Positions 55,345 through 64,000 of a stretch of 64,000 nucleotides of DNA are shown piece after piece. The stretch comes from Paraspadella gotoi. Its lineage: Eukaryota; Chaetognatha. Position numbers and translations under genes: made by a program. Position 1 is the first letter of the stretch; every line of letters begins with the position of its first letter. The stretch spans positions 9,236,764 through 9,300,763 of the forward strand of contig CM119264.1 in the NCBI GenBank assembly GCA_051294375.1. Direction: 5' to 3'. The notes under the pieces are model-generated. The model had not been told where the DNA came from. It did no database searches and saw only the letters and a program-made list of their open reading frames with translations.

Positions 55345-55870
55345 TCAAGCATCGGTTTTTATGTAGGCCCCCCAGTTCCTCGTTGAGTCCCTCTCGCTGG
55401 GCCGCTGCTGTGGCCGTCTGATTTCCAAAGCTTCACGGATTTTGGTTATCATAAATAAGTTTTTTTTTGTTTTTTCCGGACATTGTCTTTGGACCGACGG
55501 TGGCGTTCGTAAAATCCGGTGTAATGGTGGCACGTGCTCATAATCTGCGAGATGCCCGAATGGTGCCACTCTTTTTTTTTCAATGAGCTCGGGAATGCTT
55601 CCTTCCATCTTGTCTTTTGAAAATCACTAGTTGTTTGGCCTAATGTAACACGGCTCCTTGTCGGAGCATGGGACAATGTATTTGTATATACCTTTTTTAA
55701 AGTTCAGGATCTGGATGGGTTTTATTTTTGCCTGCAAAGAATGTCTTTGAGTTTGGCTCCTGAGGTAAAACATGTGTTGATACCGGCCTTGGATAAAGAT
55801 CTTTTGAGTGAGTAACCCAAGTTTGGTGTATGTTGGACATGCATTGCAAATGGGCGTGTTCTCTTCTCAT
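55345..55870 (-). pseudogene. Penelope-like GIY-YIG endonuclease remnant
   Basis: Reading the minus strand, a linker with YSLKRSLSKAGINT and SGAKLKDILC (about 55735-55835) is followed, after a frame change, by GIYKYIVPCSDKEPCYI (about 55645-55695). The latter is the GIY and YI halves of the motif. Two stop codons come next at 55623-55628, then HLADYEH and KIREALEIRR near the C-terminus, the part that carries the conserved helix in Penelope endonucleases. The glycine of the YIG motif is replaced by arginine. In-frame stops, a frameshift and the lost glycine mark it as dead. Confidence 0.75.
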
Positions 55871-56154
55871 GAAGGTTTTCATCTCGAAAAGGAAGGACAT
55901 CAAATAAAATTTTAGGAATACCATCAGAGTCACAGGGAAGTTACTTTGCGTGCGCGGCGGGTTTTGTTTTTGTTGTGATTTGCGTTGTGATTGAGAGGGG
56001 AGGATGGTAAGATGATGCAATTTGTTCTAATTTTGGTCTATTATGGCCATTATCTTCATACATGGTCTAAGGCAAAATTTTAATCTCTTTTTTTGTTTGT
56101 GTGGTGAGGTGCCATTTTGATTAATGACTACTGCCTATTCCTACCAAGGTCATT

Positions 56155-56203
<49 letters not shown>

Positions 56204-56263
56204 TTTCCCTTTTCTCATTATACTCTTTTAAACAAATCATTTTTCTCGGTTTTTCACTTTCTG

Positions 56264-56303
56264 CCACTGATGATGACTTAGCAACATAAGTCGAAATATT
56301 TGG
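56264..56303 (+). ncRNA. hammerhead-ribozyme-like motif, mirror copy
   Basis: CCA, CTGATGA, one extra T, a perfect six-base stem GACTTA/TAAGTC with loop GCAACA, then GAA, ATATT and TGG. Compared with 55055-55096, stem II is intact here. Confidence 0.55.
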
Positions 56304-56559
56304 AAAAAAAAAAAATTTCGTTTGTTAAATGCCACTTTTCTCCCTGATGAAAATAACTAAACTTTATATTAAATTATTAGTTCTTGTCGATGACGTATAT
56401 AAAAATAATATGTAGTCTTTTTTTGCGGATTAGTACGAGAAACGAAGAAAAATGTAGAAAACGGAGTGAGAGTAAAAAAAGGGGGAAAGAATGAGGAGAG
56501 AGTGGGAGCGGAGACAGAGTGTACAATAGAGAGGGGAAGCGGGAGGACAATGCGGAGAA

Positions 56560-56570
56560 GAGAGAGAGAG

Positions 56571-56642
<72 letters not shown>

Positions 56643-56650
56643 AGAGGTCA
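56560..56650. repeat. (GA)n microsatellite, interrupted
   Basis: GA with AGA slips. Confidence 0.95.
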
Positions 56651-56704
56651 AGGGCCCCGAGGGGATAGAACGAGTCAAGGCGCATAGGCCAGACAGTTGA
56701 CGAT

Positions 56705-56756
56705 GACTGACGAAGACGACGACGACGACGTAACGACGACGACGACGACGACGACG
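56705..56756. repeat. (GAC)n microsatellite
   Basis: About 17 GAC units with a TAA interruption. Confidence 0.95.
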
Positions 56757-56846
56757 TGGGCGTGGGGAGGGGGATTTCCTTCCTTTTACGATTATGCGTT
56801 CCATTCTCTTTCCAGTCTCGTCGGTGGATTTCTTTTTCGCCGACCC

Positions 56847-56850
<4 letters not shown>

Positions 56851-56927
<77 letters not shown>

Positions 56928-56945
56928 AAGAGAGAGAGGAGAGGA
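56851..56945. repeat. (GA)n microsatellite, interrupted
   Basis: GA with AGA slips. Confidence 0.95.
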
Positions 56946-57503
56946 GACGCGGTGGAGAACCGGCAAAAAGTCAGGTTAGTCTTCCCAAGAAACTTTCAGA
57001 TTCATTCGCAACCGAAAACTAACTAAGCAAAGAGGCATACTCATAACTAGTTCCCCGCTGGAACGGATATGATATGGTATTGGTATGAACTAAGTATTTT
57101 TATTTAATTACAATACTCAGTCTTGGAATTAGCAGCGAATAATGAATAATTGTTAATCTGACGCTAATTTCGAGAGAAAAAAAAAAAAAGAAATTTGAGT
57201 CTGATTGGCGTTCGCGTCGTTTTAATTAATTTTATTGATGTTTCCTCCTCGCGGAGGAAAAAAAACAAATTATTGGCGATGACTGGGAATACTTCGATCA
57301 CAACATTCCCGACGCCGGACGTGGAATCCAGTTCCTTTCCTTGCAGCCGTTCATCGCGTCTTGCGAAGGTGGCGCGATCGGGTTGATGACAGAAGTTGTG
57401 ATAACATTGACGATGTTGTTGTGATAACGAGGTAAACGTCGTTCGGCAGAGCGGAGAAAGGTTGTGATGATATCGCGTTAGCGGGAATTCGTAGGGAGGT
57501 GAG

Positions 57504-57505
<2 letters not shown>

Positions 57506-57547
<42 letters not shown>
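57506..57547. repeat. (GAC)n microsatellite
   Basis: About 14 pure GAC units. Confidence 0.98.
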
Positions 57548-57893
57548 TGATAATCGTCGAATAGGAAGGATGAGGGGAGGAGGGAGAAGGGAGGCGTGAG
57601 TAAAGAATGGGAAGAAAATAAATTTTGGAAAAAGAAAGAAAGAAAAAAAAAAAGAAGCAAAACATCCAAAGCGGAAAGATTGATGTTTCGAGTTTCTTAC
57701 GTAAATTGCTTGTGAATACGAAGTGTTTATATAAAGTTAAAAAATATAAACAACACCCTTTAGACCAAAAGTGGTCCTGCCAAATGACCAAAATGTCAAA
57801 AAGTAAACCCTTTTTGCTCTTTTGTCACGGGCCTCGCGCCATACGCTACTACGTCAGCAAGGATTTTCACCGTGAAACCGCTTTTTCTCTCAC

Positions 57894-57954
57894 TTCGTTT
57901 GACTTGGTCGACGTGAAAGGATTTAGAGTGACCGAACTCCTTTGACGTCATCCC

Positions 57955-57986
<32 letters not shown>

Positions 57987-58066
57987 ACGACGCCTTCTTC
58001 GAAGCGGCGGCGCTTTTTGATGCGGAGCCTTTGATTTCGCCGCCGGATCCTGGCACCATGGAGTAG
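57894..58066 (-). CDS. Ser/Ala-rich exon leading into a Tctex1-like start
   Basis: Minus strand: pyrimidine-rich CCGCCCTTCAG precedes the exon and CGAA|GTGAGA ends it. It encodes 57 codons: YSMVPGSGGEIKG, a Ser/Ala run (about residues 14-38) made from a GCG/TCG triplet repeat, then GMTSKEFGHSK and SFHVDQVKR. The split codon CA|C joins exactly to the exon at 58493-58594. The final F....V.. pattern resembles the first helix of Tctex1 domains. The alanine run is likely disordered and may vary in length. Whether it is followed by the exon at 30198-30291 is inference. Confidence 0.7.
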
Positions 58067-58404
58067 CTGAAGGGCGGAATGGTGGAATGAGAGGGAAGGT
58101 GTTGGCAAGAAGGTGGAAATGGGTGGTGATTGCTGCGAGGAAAGAGAGAGGGGAAGGATTCGTAGGGTGGTCGGAGCGGAAAGAAGTCGTAGAATGGTGG
58201 GAGCGATCGGAGCGATTTGGGCGTGTCGTAATTGATAATCGATTCTCTCTTGGATTTTTATCGGACGATGAATTCAATCGAAAATGAGAAAGATGAAGAA
58301 AAGAAAATGAGAAGACGACGTCACTGAATGATTTAGTAAATCAGTCGTCGTCATTCGGATATTTTTTTTTTTTTAAATACGTCATCTAGGATGACGTCAG
58401 TGCT

Positions 58405-58460
58405 GGCAATTAACGTAGGCAATTAACGTAGGCAATTAACGTAGGCAATTAACGTAGGCG
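58405..58460. repeat. 14-bp tandem repeat, four copies
   Basis: GGCAATTAACGTAG repeated four times, 33 bases inside the intron from the donor at 58492. Confidence 0.97.
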
Positions 58461-58492
58461 CTGTCGGTCGTCGTCGGCGTCGAATTTCTTAC

Positions 58493-58594
58493 TGAATGCT
58501 GGAGTTGCTGCTGTGATTGCTGAGGAGGCTTTGATGTCGCCGCCGCAGCCTGAGCTCGTCCTGGAGTCGCGGGAGATTTGCGTATTCCCAGCCT
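58493..58594 (-). CDS. basic, Ser-rich coding exon
   Basis: Minus strand: a long CT tract plus CTCAG is the acceptor and ATTCA|GTAAGA the donor. The 102-nt exon encodes GWEYANLPRLQDELRLRRR, then HQSLLSNHSSNSSI. The first base completes Leu with the exon at 60765-60839 and the last two bases complete His with 57894-58066, so all three are phase-compatible. The basic, serine-rich character suits the unstructured N-terminal region of DYNLT5-type proteins. I do not recognise a domain. The other two frames are also open across most of the exon, which lowers certainty a little. Confidence 0.7.
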
Positions 58595-58619
58595 CTGAGA
58601 GAGAGAGAGAGAGAGAGAC

Positions 58620-58681
<62 letters not shown>
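58595..58681. repeat. (GA)n array acting as polypyrimidine tract on the minus strand
   Basis: Pure GA apart from one ACGAGG interruption. Read on the minus strand it is CT-rich and ends directly in the CAG acceptor of the exon at 58594. Confidence 0.9.
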
Positions 58682-58685
<4 letters not shown>

Positions 58686-58898
58686 GGTAAGTATTTTAGA
58701 GAAGACCCGAGCCTGAATACTCCTCGAAAGTGGAGGAAACTCGTTTGCATACGAGGAACAGAAAGAACGAGGGAGCGAAGAGCAAGTTCGCTCGACCAGC
58801 GGAACAAACGGGGAGTCGTAAGATACAGAGAGAAACACCTGAGACTCCCTGCAATAATCGGCGCATCTATTTCGAATGGTGCGCTAGAGAGGGGGGAG

Positions 58899-58908
58899 AA
58901 GAGAGAGA

Positions 58909-58979
<71 letters not shown>

Positions 58980-58985
58980 AGAGAG
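58899..58985. repeat. (GA)n microsatellite, interrupted
   Basis: GA with slips; adjoins the LINE target duplication. Confidence 0.95.
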
Positions 58986-59013
58986 ATTTAAGACTAGAGA
59001 GTTCAAACTTAGA

Positions 59014-60303
59014 AATAGAAATAGAAATAGAAATGATTACACTTGACCCTGGACAGTATCGAGTACGTCTAATGGTCCTTTGTCTAATAATGCTGAAGGG
59101 CCAATACTAAAACACAGAATCTTTATAGTACACAAGTATTAGGCAGGACTGTGTCCCTTTTTTCTAAAGAATTCCTTGGCAATAAACAAATACATCATTC
59201 AATGTAGTTAAAATTTGTAGTTTTCTACTGTCTATTCGACCGCATTCACTCCAGAACTGGCGATTTGCCACGTTCAGAGCAGAGGGCCTGTTGGCTGTCT
59301 CCAGGGCGGAGGGCCTGACGGCCACGTCCTTTCCTGGAAGATTCACGAAGTGGCTGGTCCTCACTGAAGGTCCCTGACTTCAGGTCGAGTCCTTCAGCAA
59401 TTTTCCATCCCAACCTCCGGTCGTTGTTTTTGCGATAGTACACTAATGCCTGTTTCTGAAACATTCATACAAACTTTTACAACAAAGTTTATGAGAAACC
59501 GTTTTCCATAGGGGAAATGTGAGTTTTTACATTCTCCTCATCTGATCTTTTTGATGATGTCGTCAAAAAGCGTCATTTTTTTCTGCAATGTTTAGGATTC
59601 TCTTCAGTGCAGAAGCAAAACAGGTTTCAGAGAGGTGTTTAGAGTTGCTTGCATCGAGGACTAGGCGATTGGGAGTATGGATTGGTAAGTTCAATAGTAT
59701 TTTCATTGCTTGAATGTGAAGCTTATCGACTTTGTCCCATTGTTGTTGTGTCATATTAATCCATGCAATGCTAGAGTATGGAAAAGGGAAACTGTAAGAG
59801 ATTTGTAAATTGTCATTGAGATGTTATGGTTACTATCATTTAAGTGTTTTGCTATTTTCTTGATCATTAGTACTTTGGACCATGCTTTTGCAATTAATGA
59901 ATCGATGTAGTTACCCCAATTAAGTTTTTCATCTAGATCTACTCCAAGTAACTTAAGTGTTGATTTTCTGATGACCAAGTCATCTCCTATTTTAAATTCA
60001 AAGTTCTCATCATAATGATTTTGCATCTACTGAACAGAGTTGTGATGGACTTTCCCGGTGACAGTGTTAGTTGCCATTCATAGCACCATTTTACAACTTT
60101 ATCAAGGACCGGTTGTATCTTTTTTGCTGCGATCCTTGCAGTTTTACCACTTGCCCAAATGGTTGTGTCATCAGCATATTTAGCACTTCTGACGGTTTTT
60201 ACCAATGAAAGGCCGGTAGGTCTTCAACATATAGATGAAAGATCTGGACTTAGGATGCCGCCTTGAGGTGCTCCCTTCCAGCAACCTTGATTCAGTACAC
60301 TAG
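59014..60303 (-). mobile_element. 5'-truncated LINE, copy 1
   Basis: Non-LTR retrotransposon 3' part, on the minus strand, starting abruptly inside the reverse transcriptase. It ends in a hexamer tail (TTTCTA)n at about 59014-59032. A direct repeat of at least 34 bases, including ATTTAAGACTAGAGAGTTC, flanks it at about 58980-59013 and 60354-60388, and includes part of the neighbouring GA array. This is a very long target-site duplication. Confidence 0.8.
59563..60300 (-). pseudogene. LINE reverse transcriptase C-terminal part, copy 1
   Basis: Frame-shifted minus-strand coding sequence. From the N-terminal side: GAPQGGILSP (RT motif 4), KYADDTTIW with the catalytic YADD (near 60170), a LTLSPGK segment, LLGVDLDEKLNW, and a helical tail with WDKVDKLHIQAMKI. 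These are the order and motifs of Jockey/CR1-type LINE reverse transcriptases from motif 4 to the thumb. Fingers, endonuclease and ORF1 are missing. Three frames are used, and some breaks are absent from copy 2 while others are new there, so part of the damage is sequencing error. Confidence 0.85.
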
Positions 60304-60764
60304 ATCAGAGAGAGATGAGAAGAGAGAAGCAGAAGAGAGATGTACGAGAGAGAGAGAGAGATTTAAGACTAGAGAGTTCAAACTTAGAGAAAAACGATCG
60401 AAGAGAAAGAAAAGAAAGAAAGGCGACAAAAAAAATTGCATATCAGGAACAATAGAAGAATTAAAAATAAAACGGATAAAATAAAAAGAAAGAATAAGAA
60501 CGAAAGGCGTGGGAAGGCAAGAAGAATTGCTTATTGACAAGATTCCATACATTTTAATTAAATCAAATTCTTTCTGTTAATTATCCGGCGACGCAGAGAC
60601 AAAAAAAAGTCGCAAACGTTTTTAAAGACTTTCTCACTGTAAATTTTTTTTAGTGAGGACATTCTCTATTTTTATAATTTTCCGAAAGCTGACACAATTA
60701 AATGGTGATCGGGTTGTTGTTATCCATCGCGATAATTTCCACATCACTTTGATATCAAACTCAC

Positions 60765-60839
60765 AGACGCCGCATTCTCGATCGCTGAAGCTTGTCCTCG
60801 ATCCTCCCTCGATATTCGTCCACCACATTGACGAATCCT
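60765..60839 (-). CDS. basic coiled-coil-like coding exon, copy 1
   Basis: Minus strand: a run of T, then GACTGCAG, is the acceptor and GTCT|GTGAGT the donor. The 75-nt exon reads GFVNVVDEYRGRIEDKL, then QRSRMRR, with the last two bases completing Leu with the exon at 58493-58594. Charged heptad-like spacing suggests a short helix. I do not recognise a family from this exon alone. It is repeated at 63082-63156 because of duplication B. All three frames are open over this length, so the choice rests on phase agreement and residue character. Confidence 0.65.
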
Positions 60840-61299
60840 CTGCAGTCAAAAAAAAAAAAAGTAAAATAAAAGAAAGAACAAAATAGCAACTGGACTTCCG
60901 TTAGCAGAGAGAGAGAGAGAGAGAGACGAGAGAGAGAGAGAGAGGAGGAGAGAGAAATGGAAGAAAGAGTAGAGTAGAATGGTATTTAGAGGACACCGAC
61001 GCCTGAACTCTCTCGAAAAGTGGAGAAACTCGTTTTGCATAAACGAGGAACAGATAAGACGAGGAGCGAAAGAGCAAGATTACGCTCGACCAGCGGACAA
61101 CGGGAGAGTCGTAAGCACAGAGAGAAACACCTGAGACTCCCTGGCCAAATAATCGGCGCATCTATTTCGAATGGCTGCGCTAGAGTGGTGAAAGGGGCGA
61201 AGAGAGAGAAGAGAAGAGAGAGGAGAAGAGAGAGAGAAGAGAGAGAGAGGAAAGAGGAGAGAGAGAAAGAGAGAGAGATTTAAGACTAGAGAGTTCAAA

Positions 61300-62625
61300 C
61301 TTTAGAAATAGAAATAGAAATTAGAAATGATTACATTGACCCTGGACTCAGGTATCGAGTACGTCTAATGGTCCTATTGTTTCTAATAACCTGCTGAAGG
61401 GTCAATACTAAAACACAGAATCTTTTATAGTACACAAGTATTAGGCAGGACTGTGTCCCTTTTTTCTAAAGAATTCCTTGGCAATAAACAAATACATCAT
61501 TCAATGTAGTTAAAATTGTAGTTTTCTACTGTCTATTCGACCGCATTCAACTCCAGAACTGGCGATTTGGCCACGTTCAGAGCAGAGGGCCTGTTGGCTG
61601 TCTCCAGGGCGGAGGCGCCTGACGGCCACGTCCTTTCCCTGGAAGATTCACGAAGTGGCTGGTCCTCAACTGAAGGTCCACTGGACTTCAGGGTCGAGTC
61701 CTTCAGCAATTTTCCATTCCCAACCTCGGGTCGTTGTTTTTGCGATAGTACACTAATGCCTGTTCTGAAACATTCATAACAAACTTTTACAACAAAGTTT
61801 ATTGAGAAACCGTTTTCCATAGGGGAAATGTGAGTTTTTTACATTCTCCTCATCTGATCTTTTGAATGATGTCGTCAAAAAGCGTTCATTTTTTTCTGCA
61901 ATGTTTAGGATTCTCTTCAGTGCAGAAGCAAAAACAGGTTTCAGAGAGGTTTGTAGAGTTGCTTGCATCGAGGACTAGGGCGATTGGGAGTATGGATTTG
62001 GTAAGTTCAATAGTATTTTCATTGCTTGAATGTGAAGCTTATCGACTTTGTCCCATTGTTGTTGTGTCATATTAATCCATGCCAATGCTAGAGTATTGGA
62101 AAAGGAAACTGTAAGAGATTTGTAAATTGTCATTGAGATGTTATGGTTACTATCATTTAAGTGTTTTTGCTATTTTCTTGATCATTAGTACTTTGGACCA
62201 TGCTTTTGCAATTACATGAATCGATGTAGTTACCCCAATTAAGTTTTTCATCTAGATCTACTCCAAGTAACTTAAGTGTTGATTTTCTGATGACCAAGTC
62301 ATCTCCTATTTTAAATTTCAAAGTTCTCATCATAATGATTTTGGCATCTACTGAACAGAGTTGTGATGGACTTTCCCGGTGACAGTGTTAGTTGCCATTC
62401 ATAGCACCATTTTACAACTTTATCAAGGACCGGTTGTATCTTTTTTGCTGCGATCCTTGCAGTTTTACCACTTGCCCAATGGTTGTGTCATCAGCATATT
62501 TAGCACTTCTGACGTTTTTAACCAATGATAAGGCCGGTAGGTCTTCAACATATAGAATGAAAGATCTGGACTTAGGATGCCGCCTTGAGGTGCTCCCTTT
62601 CCCAGAACCTTGATTCAGACACTAG
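61300..62625 (-). mobile_element. 5'-truncated LINE, copy 2
   Basis: Second copy of the 59014-60303 LINE, with the same flanking direct repeat (about 61270-61300 and 62665-62695) and tail. The C-terminal portion is open at 61533-61820, but the RT is more broken than in copy 1. It arises from duplication B and is not an independent insertion. Confidence 0.85.
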
Positions 62626-62668
<43 letters not shown>

Positions 62669-63081
62669 TTTAAGACTGAGAGTTCAAACTTAGAGAAAAA
62701 CGATCGAAGAGAAAGAAAAGAAAGAAAGGCGACAAAAAAAATTGCATATCAGGAACAATAGAAGAATTAATATTAATTAAAATTAACGGATAAATATAAA
62801 AAGAAAGAATAAGAACGAAAGGCGTGGGAAGGCAAGAAGAATTGCTTATTGACAAGATTCCATACATTTTAATTAAATCAAATTCTTTCTGTTAATTATC
62901 CGGACGACCAGAGACAAAAAAAGTCGCAAACGTTTTTTAAAGACTTTCTCTCTCGTAAATTTTTTTAGTGAGGTCATTCTCTATTTTTATAATTTTCCGA
63001 AAGCTCACACAATTAAATGGTGATCGGGTTGTTGTTATTTCATCGCGATAATTTTCCAAATCACTTTGATATCAAACTCAC

Positions 63082-63156
63082 AGACGCCGCATTCTCGATC
63101 GCTGAAGCTTGTCCTCGATCCTCCCTCGATATTCGTCCACCACATTGACGAATCCT
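63082..63156 (-). CDS. basic coiled-coil-like coding exon, copy 2
   Basis: Base-for-base the same 75-nt exon and splice sites as 60765-60839. In a single-copy locus only one of the two is real. Confidence 0.6.
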
Positions 63157-63204
63157 CTGCAGTCAAAAAAAAAAAAAGTAAAATAAAAGAAAGAACAAAT
63201 AGCA

Positions 63205-63516
63205 ACTGGACTTCCGTTAGGAGAGAGTGAGAGAGAGAGAATTTCGCCCGGTGGAATACAGATCGGGATTCCTCGAAAACTGATAGGCGAAAAGAAAAAA
63301 AAAAAGGAGAGAGTATAAAACATCTTCTCATTACTTTCTTACTTCCCCCCCTCCCGCTCCCCCTTGTTTTTCTTCCTTTTTTATATCGGACCTGGAATTC
63401 GCTTAAATTTGTTTCGCGAATTCTACGCACACACATAAACCGGTGGCTAAACAAATAAACAAAACAGAAATAGAAAAACGCGGAGGAGAGAGAGATATGA
63501 AAGCGACAAGAGAGAA

Positions 63517-63572
<56 letters not shown>

Positions 63573-63959
63573 GTTATTCCAAATTAAAAGTTTAAAAAGA
63601 ACAAAGAAAAGCTAAAACATGGACTACGNNNNNNNNNNNNNNNNNNNNNNNNNATCCTTTAGGAGAGAGTGAGAGAGAGAGAATTTGCCCCGGTGGAATA
63701 CAGATCGGGATCCTCGAAACTGATAGGCGAAAGAAAAAAAAAAAAGGAGAGAGTATAAACATCTTCTCCATTACTTTCTTACTCCCCCCCCCTCCCCGCT
63801 CCCCCTTGTTTTTCTTCCTTTTTATATCGGACCTGAATTCGCTTAAATTTGTTTCGCGAATCTACGCACACACATAAACCGGTGGCTAAACAAATAAACA
63901 AAACAGAAATAGAAAAACGCGGAGGAGAGAGAGATATGAAAGCGACAAGAGAGAAAGGA

Positions 63960-64000
<41 letters not shown>
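63205..64000 (+). repeat. terminal duplication around a gap
   Basis: The block from the GA run at 63216 to about 63540 recurs at 63660-64000, differing by a few indels (for example poly-C length near 63345 and 63785). Between them lie a unique ~55 bp and the 25-N gap. Confidence 0.9.
63629..63653. other. assembly gap, 25 N
   Basis: Lies between the two terminal copies. Confidence 0.98.

Larger units (their letters stand above)
55010..56335 (-). mobile_element. truncated Penelope-like element with inverted terminal repeats
   Basis: Two ~220-240 bp arms (about 55010-55250 and 56118-56335) are inverted copies. Each contains a CT/GA array, the segment TGCCACTGATGA and a poly-A/T edge. Between them lie ~870 bases with decayed GIY-YIG endonuclease coding sequence on the minus strand. 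A GIY-YIG domain after the reverse transcriptase, together with hammerhead-like motifs in the terminal repeats, is the known make-up of Penelope-like elements. The reverse transcriptase itself is missing. Confidence 0.75.
58597..60903 (+). repeat. tandem duplication B, copy 1
   Basis: Same sequence order as 60904-63215: GA array, ~250 bp unique sequence, second GA array, LINE fragment, GA array, unique sequence with a coding exon, poly-A. The copies differ mainly by one-base indels. Confidence 0.9.
60904..63215 (+). repeat. tandem duplication B, copy 2
   Basis: Period about 2310. The junction falls in GA microsatellite next to CTTCCGTTAG, and the same word ends both copies. Confidence 0.9.

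Overview
The window is eukaryotic, non-coding-rich DNA of a kind seen in microsatellite-laden arthropod genomes. Decapod crustaceans are my best guess, from the very high density of (GA)n/(CT)n, (GAAA)n, (GAC)n and (AAAT)n arrays, but the sequence alone does not prove this. It comes from a draft assembly: there are seven runs of N (five of 25, one of 10, one of 882), and several blocks occur twice with scattered one-base insertions and deletions. That pattern is typical of unpolished long reads or falsely duplicated haplotypes.

Layout. 1-3590: simple repeats, no gene recognised. 3595-8193: a 2.2 kb block present twice in direct orientation, separated by a shared segment X and a gap. 8219-23402: a large imperfect palindrome. 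Its arms carry two different insertions at the same ATAT target: a 2.9 kb TG...CA-bounded element in the left arm and a 2.2 kb AT-rich terminal-inverted-repeat element in the right arm. Its centre is a 1.5 kb homopurine tract, a second smaller palindrome and the 882-N gap. 23400-28350: repeats, a possible tRNA-derived SINE and one doubtful ORF. 28.3-60.8 kb: a split minus-strand gene. 54.9-56.4 kb: a decayed Penelope-like element inside its intron. 58.6-64 kb: tandem false duplications that contain a 5'-truncated LINE and duplicate one coding exon.

The gene. Three minus-strand exons (30198-30291, 29173-29266, 28596-28695) join in perfect phase, with consensus splice sites, into the C-terminal part of a Tctex1-domain dynein light chain, followed by a stop and two AATAAA signals. 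Three more minus-strand exons (60765-60839, 58493-58594, 57894-58066) join each other in perfect phase into a basic, serine/alanine-rich region that ends in a segment resembling the start of a Tctex1 domain. I infer one gene of the DYNLT4/DYNLT5-like type with a ~27.6 kb intron. The junction between the two halves is not resolved, and the 5' end lies outside the window. Everything else I could identify is repeat or transposable-element material.
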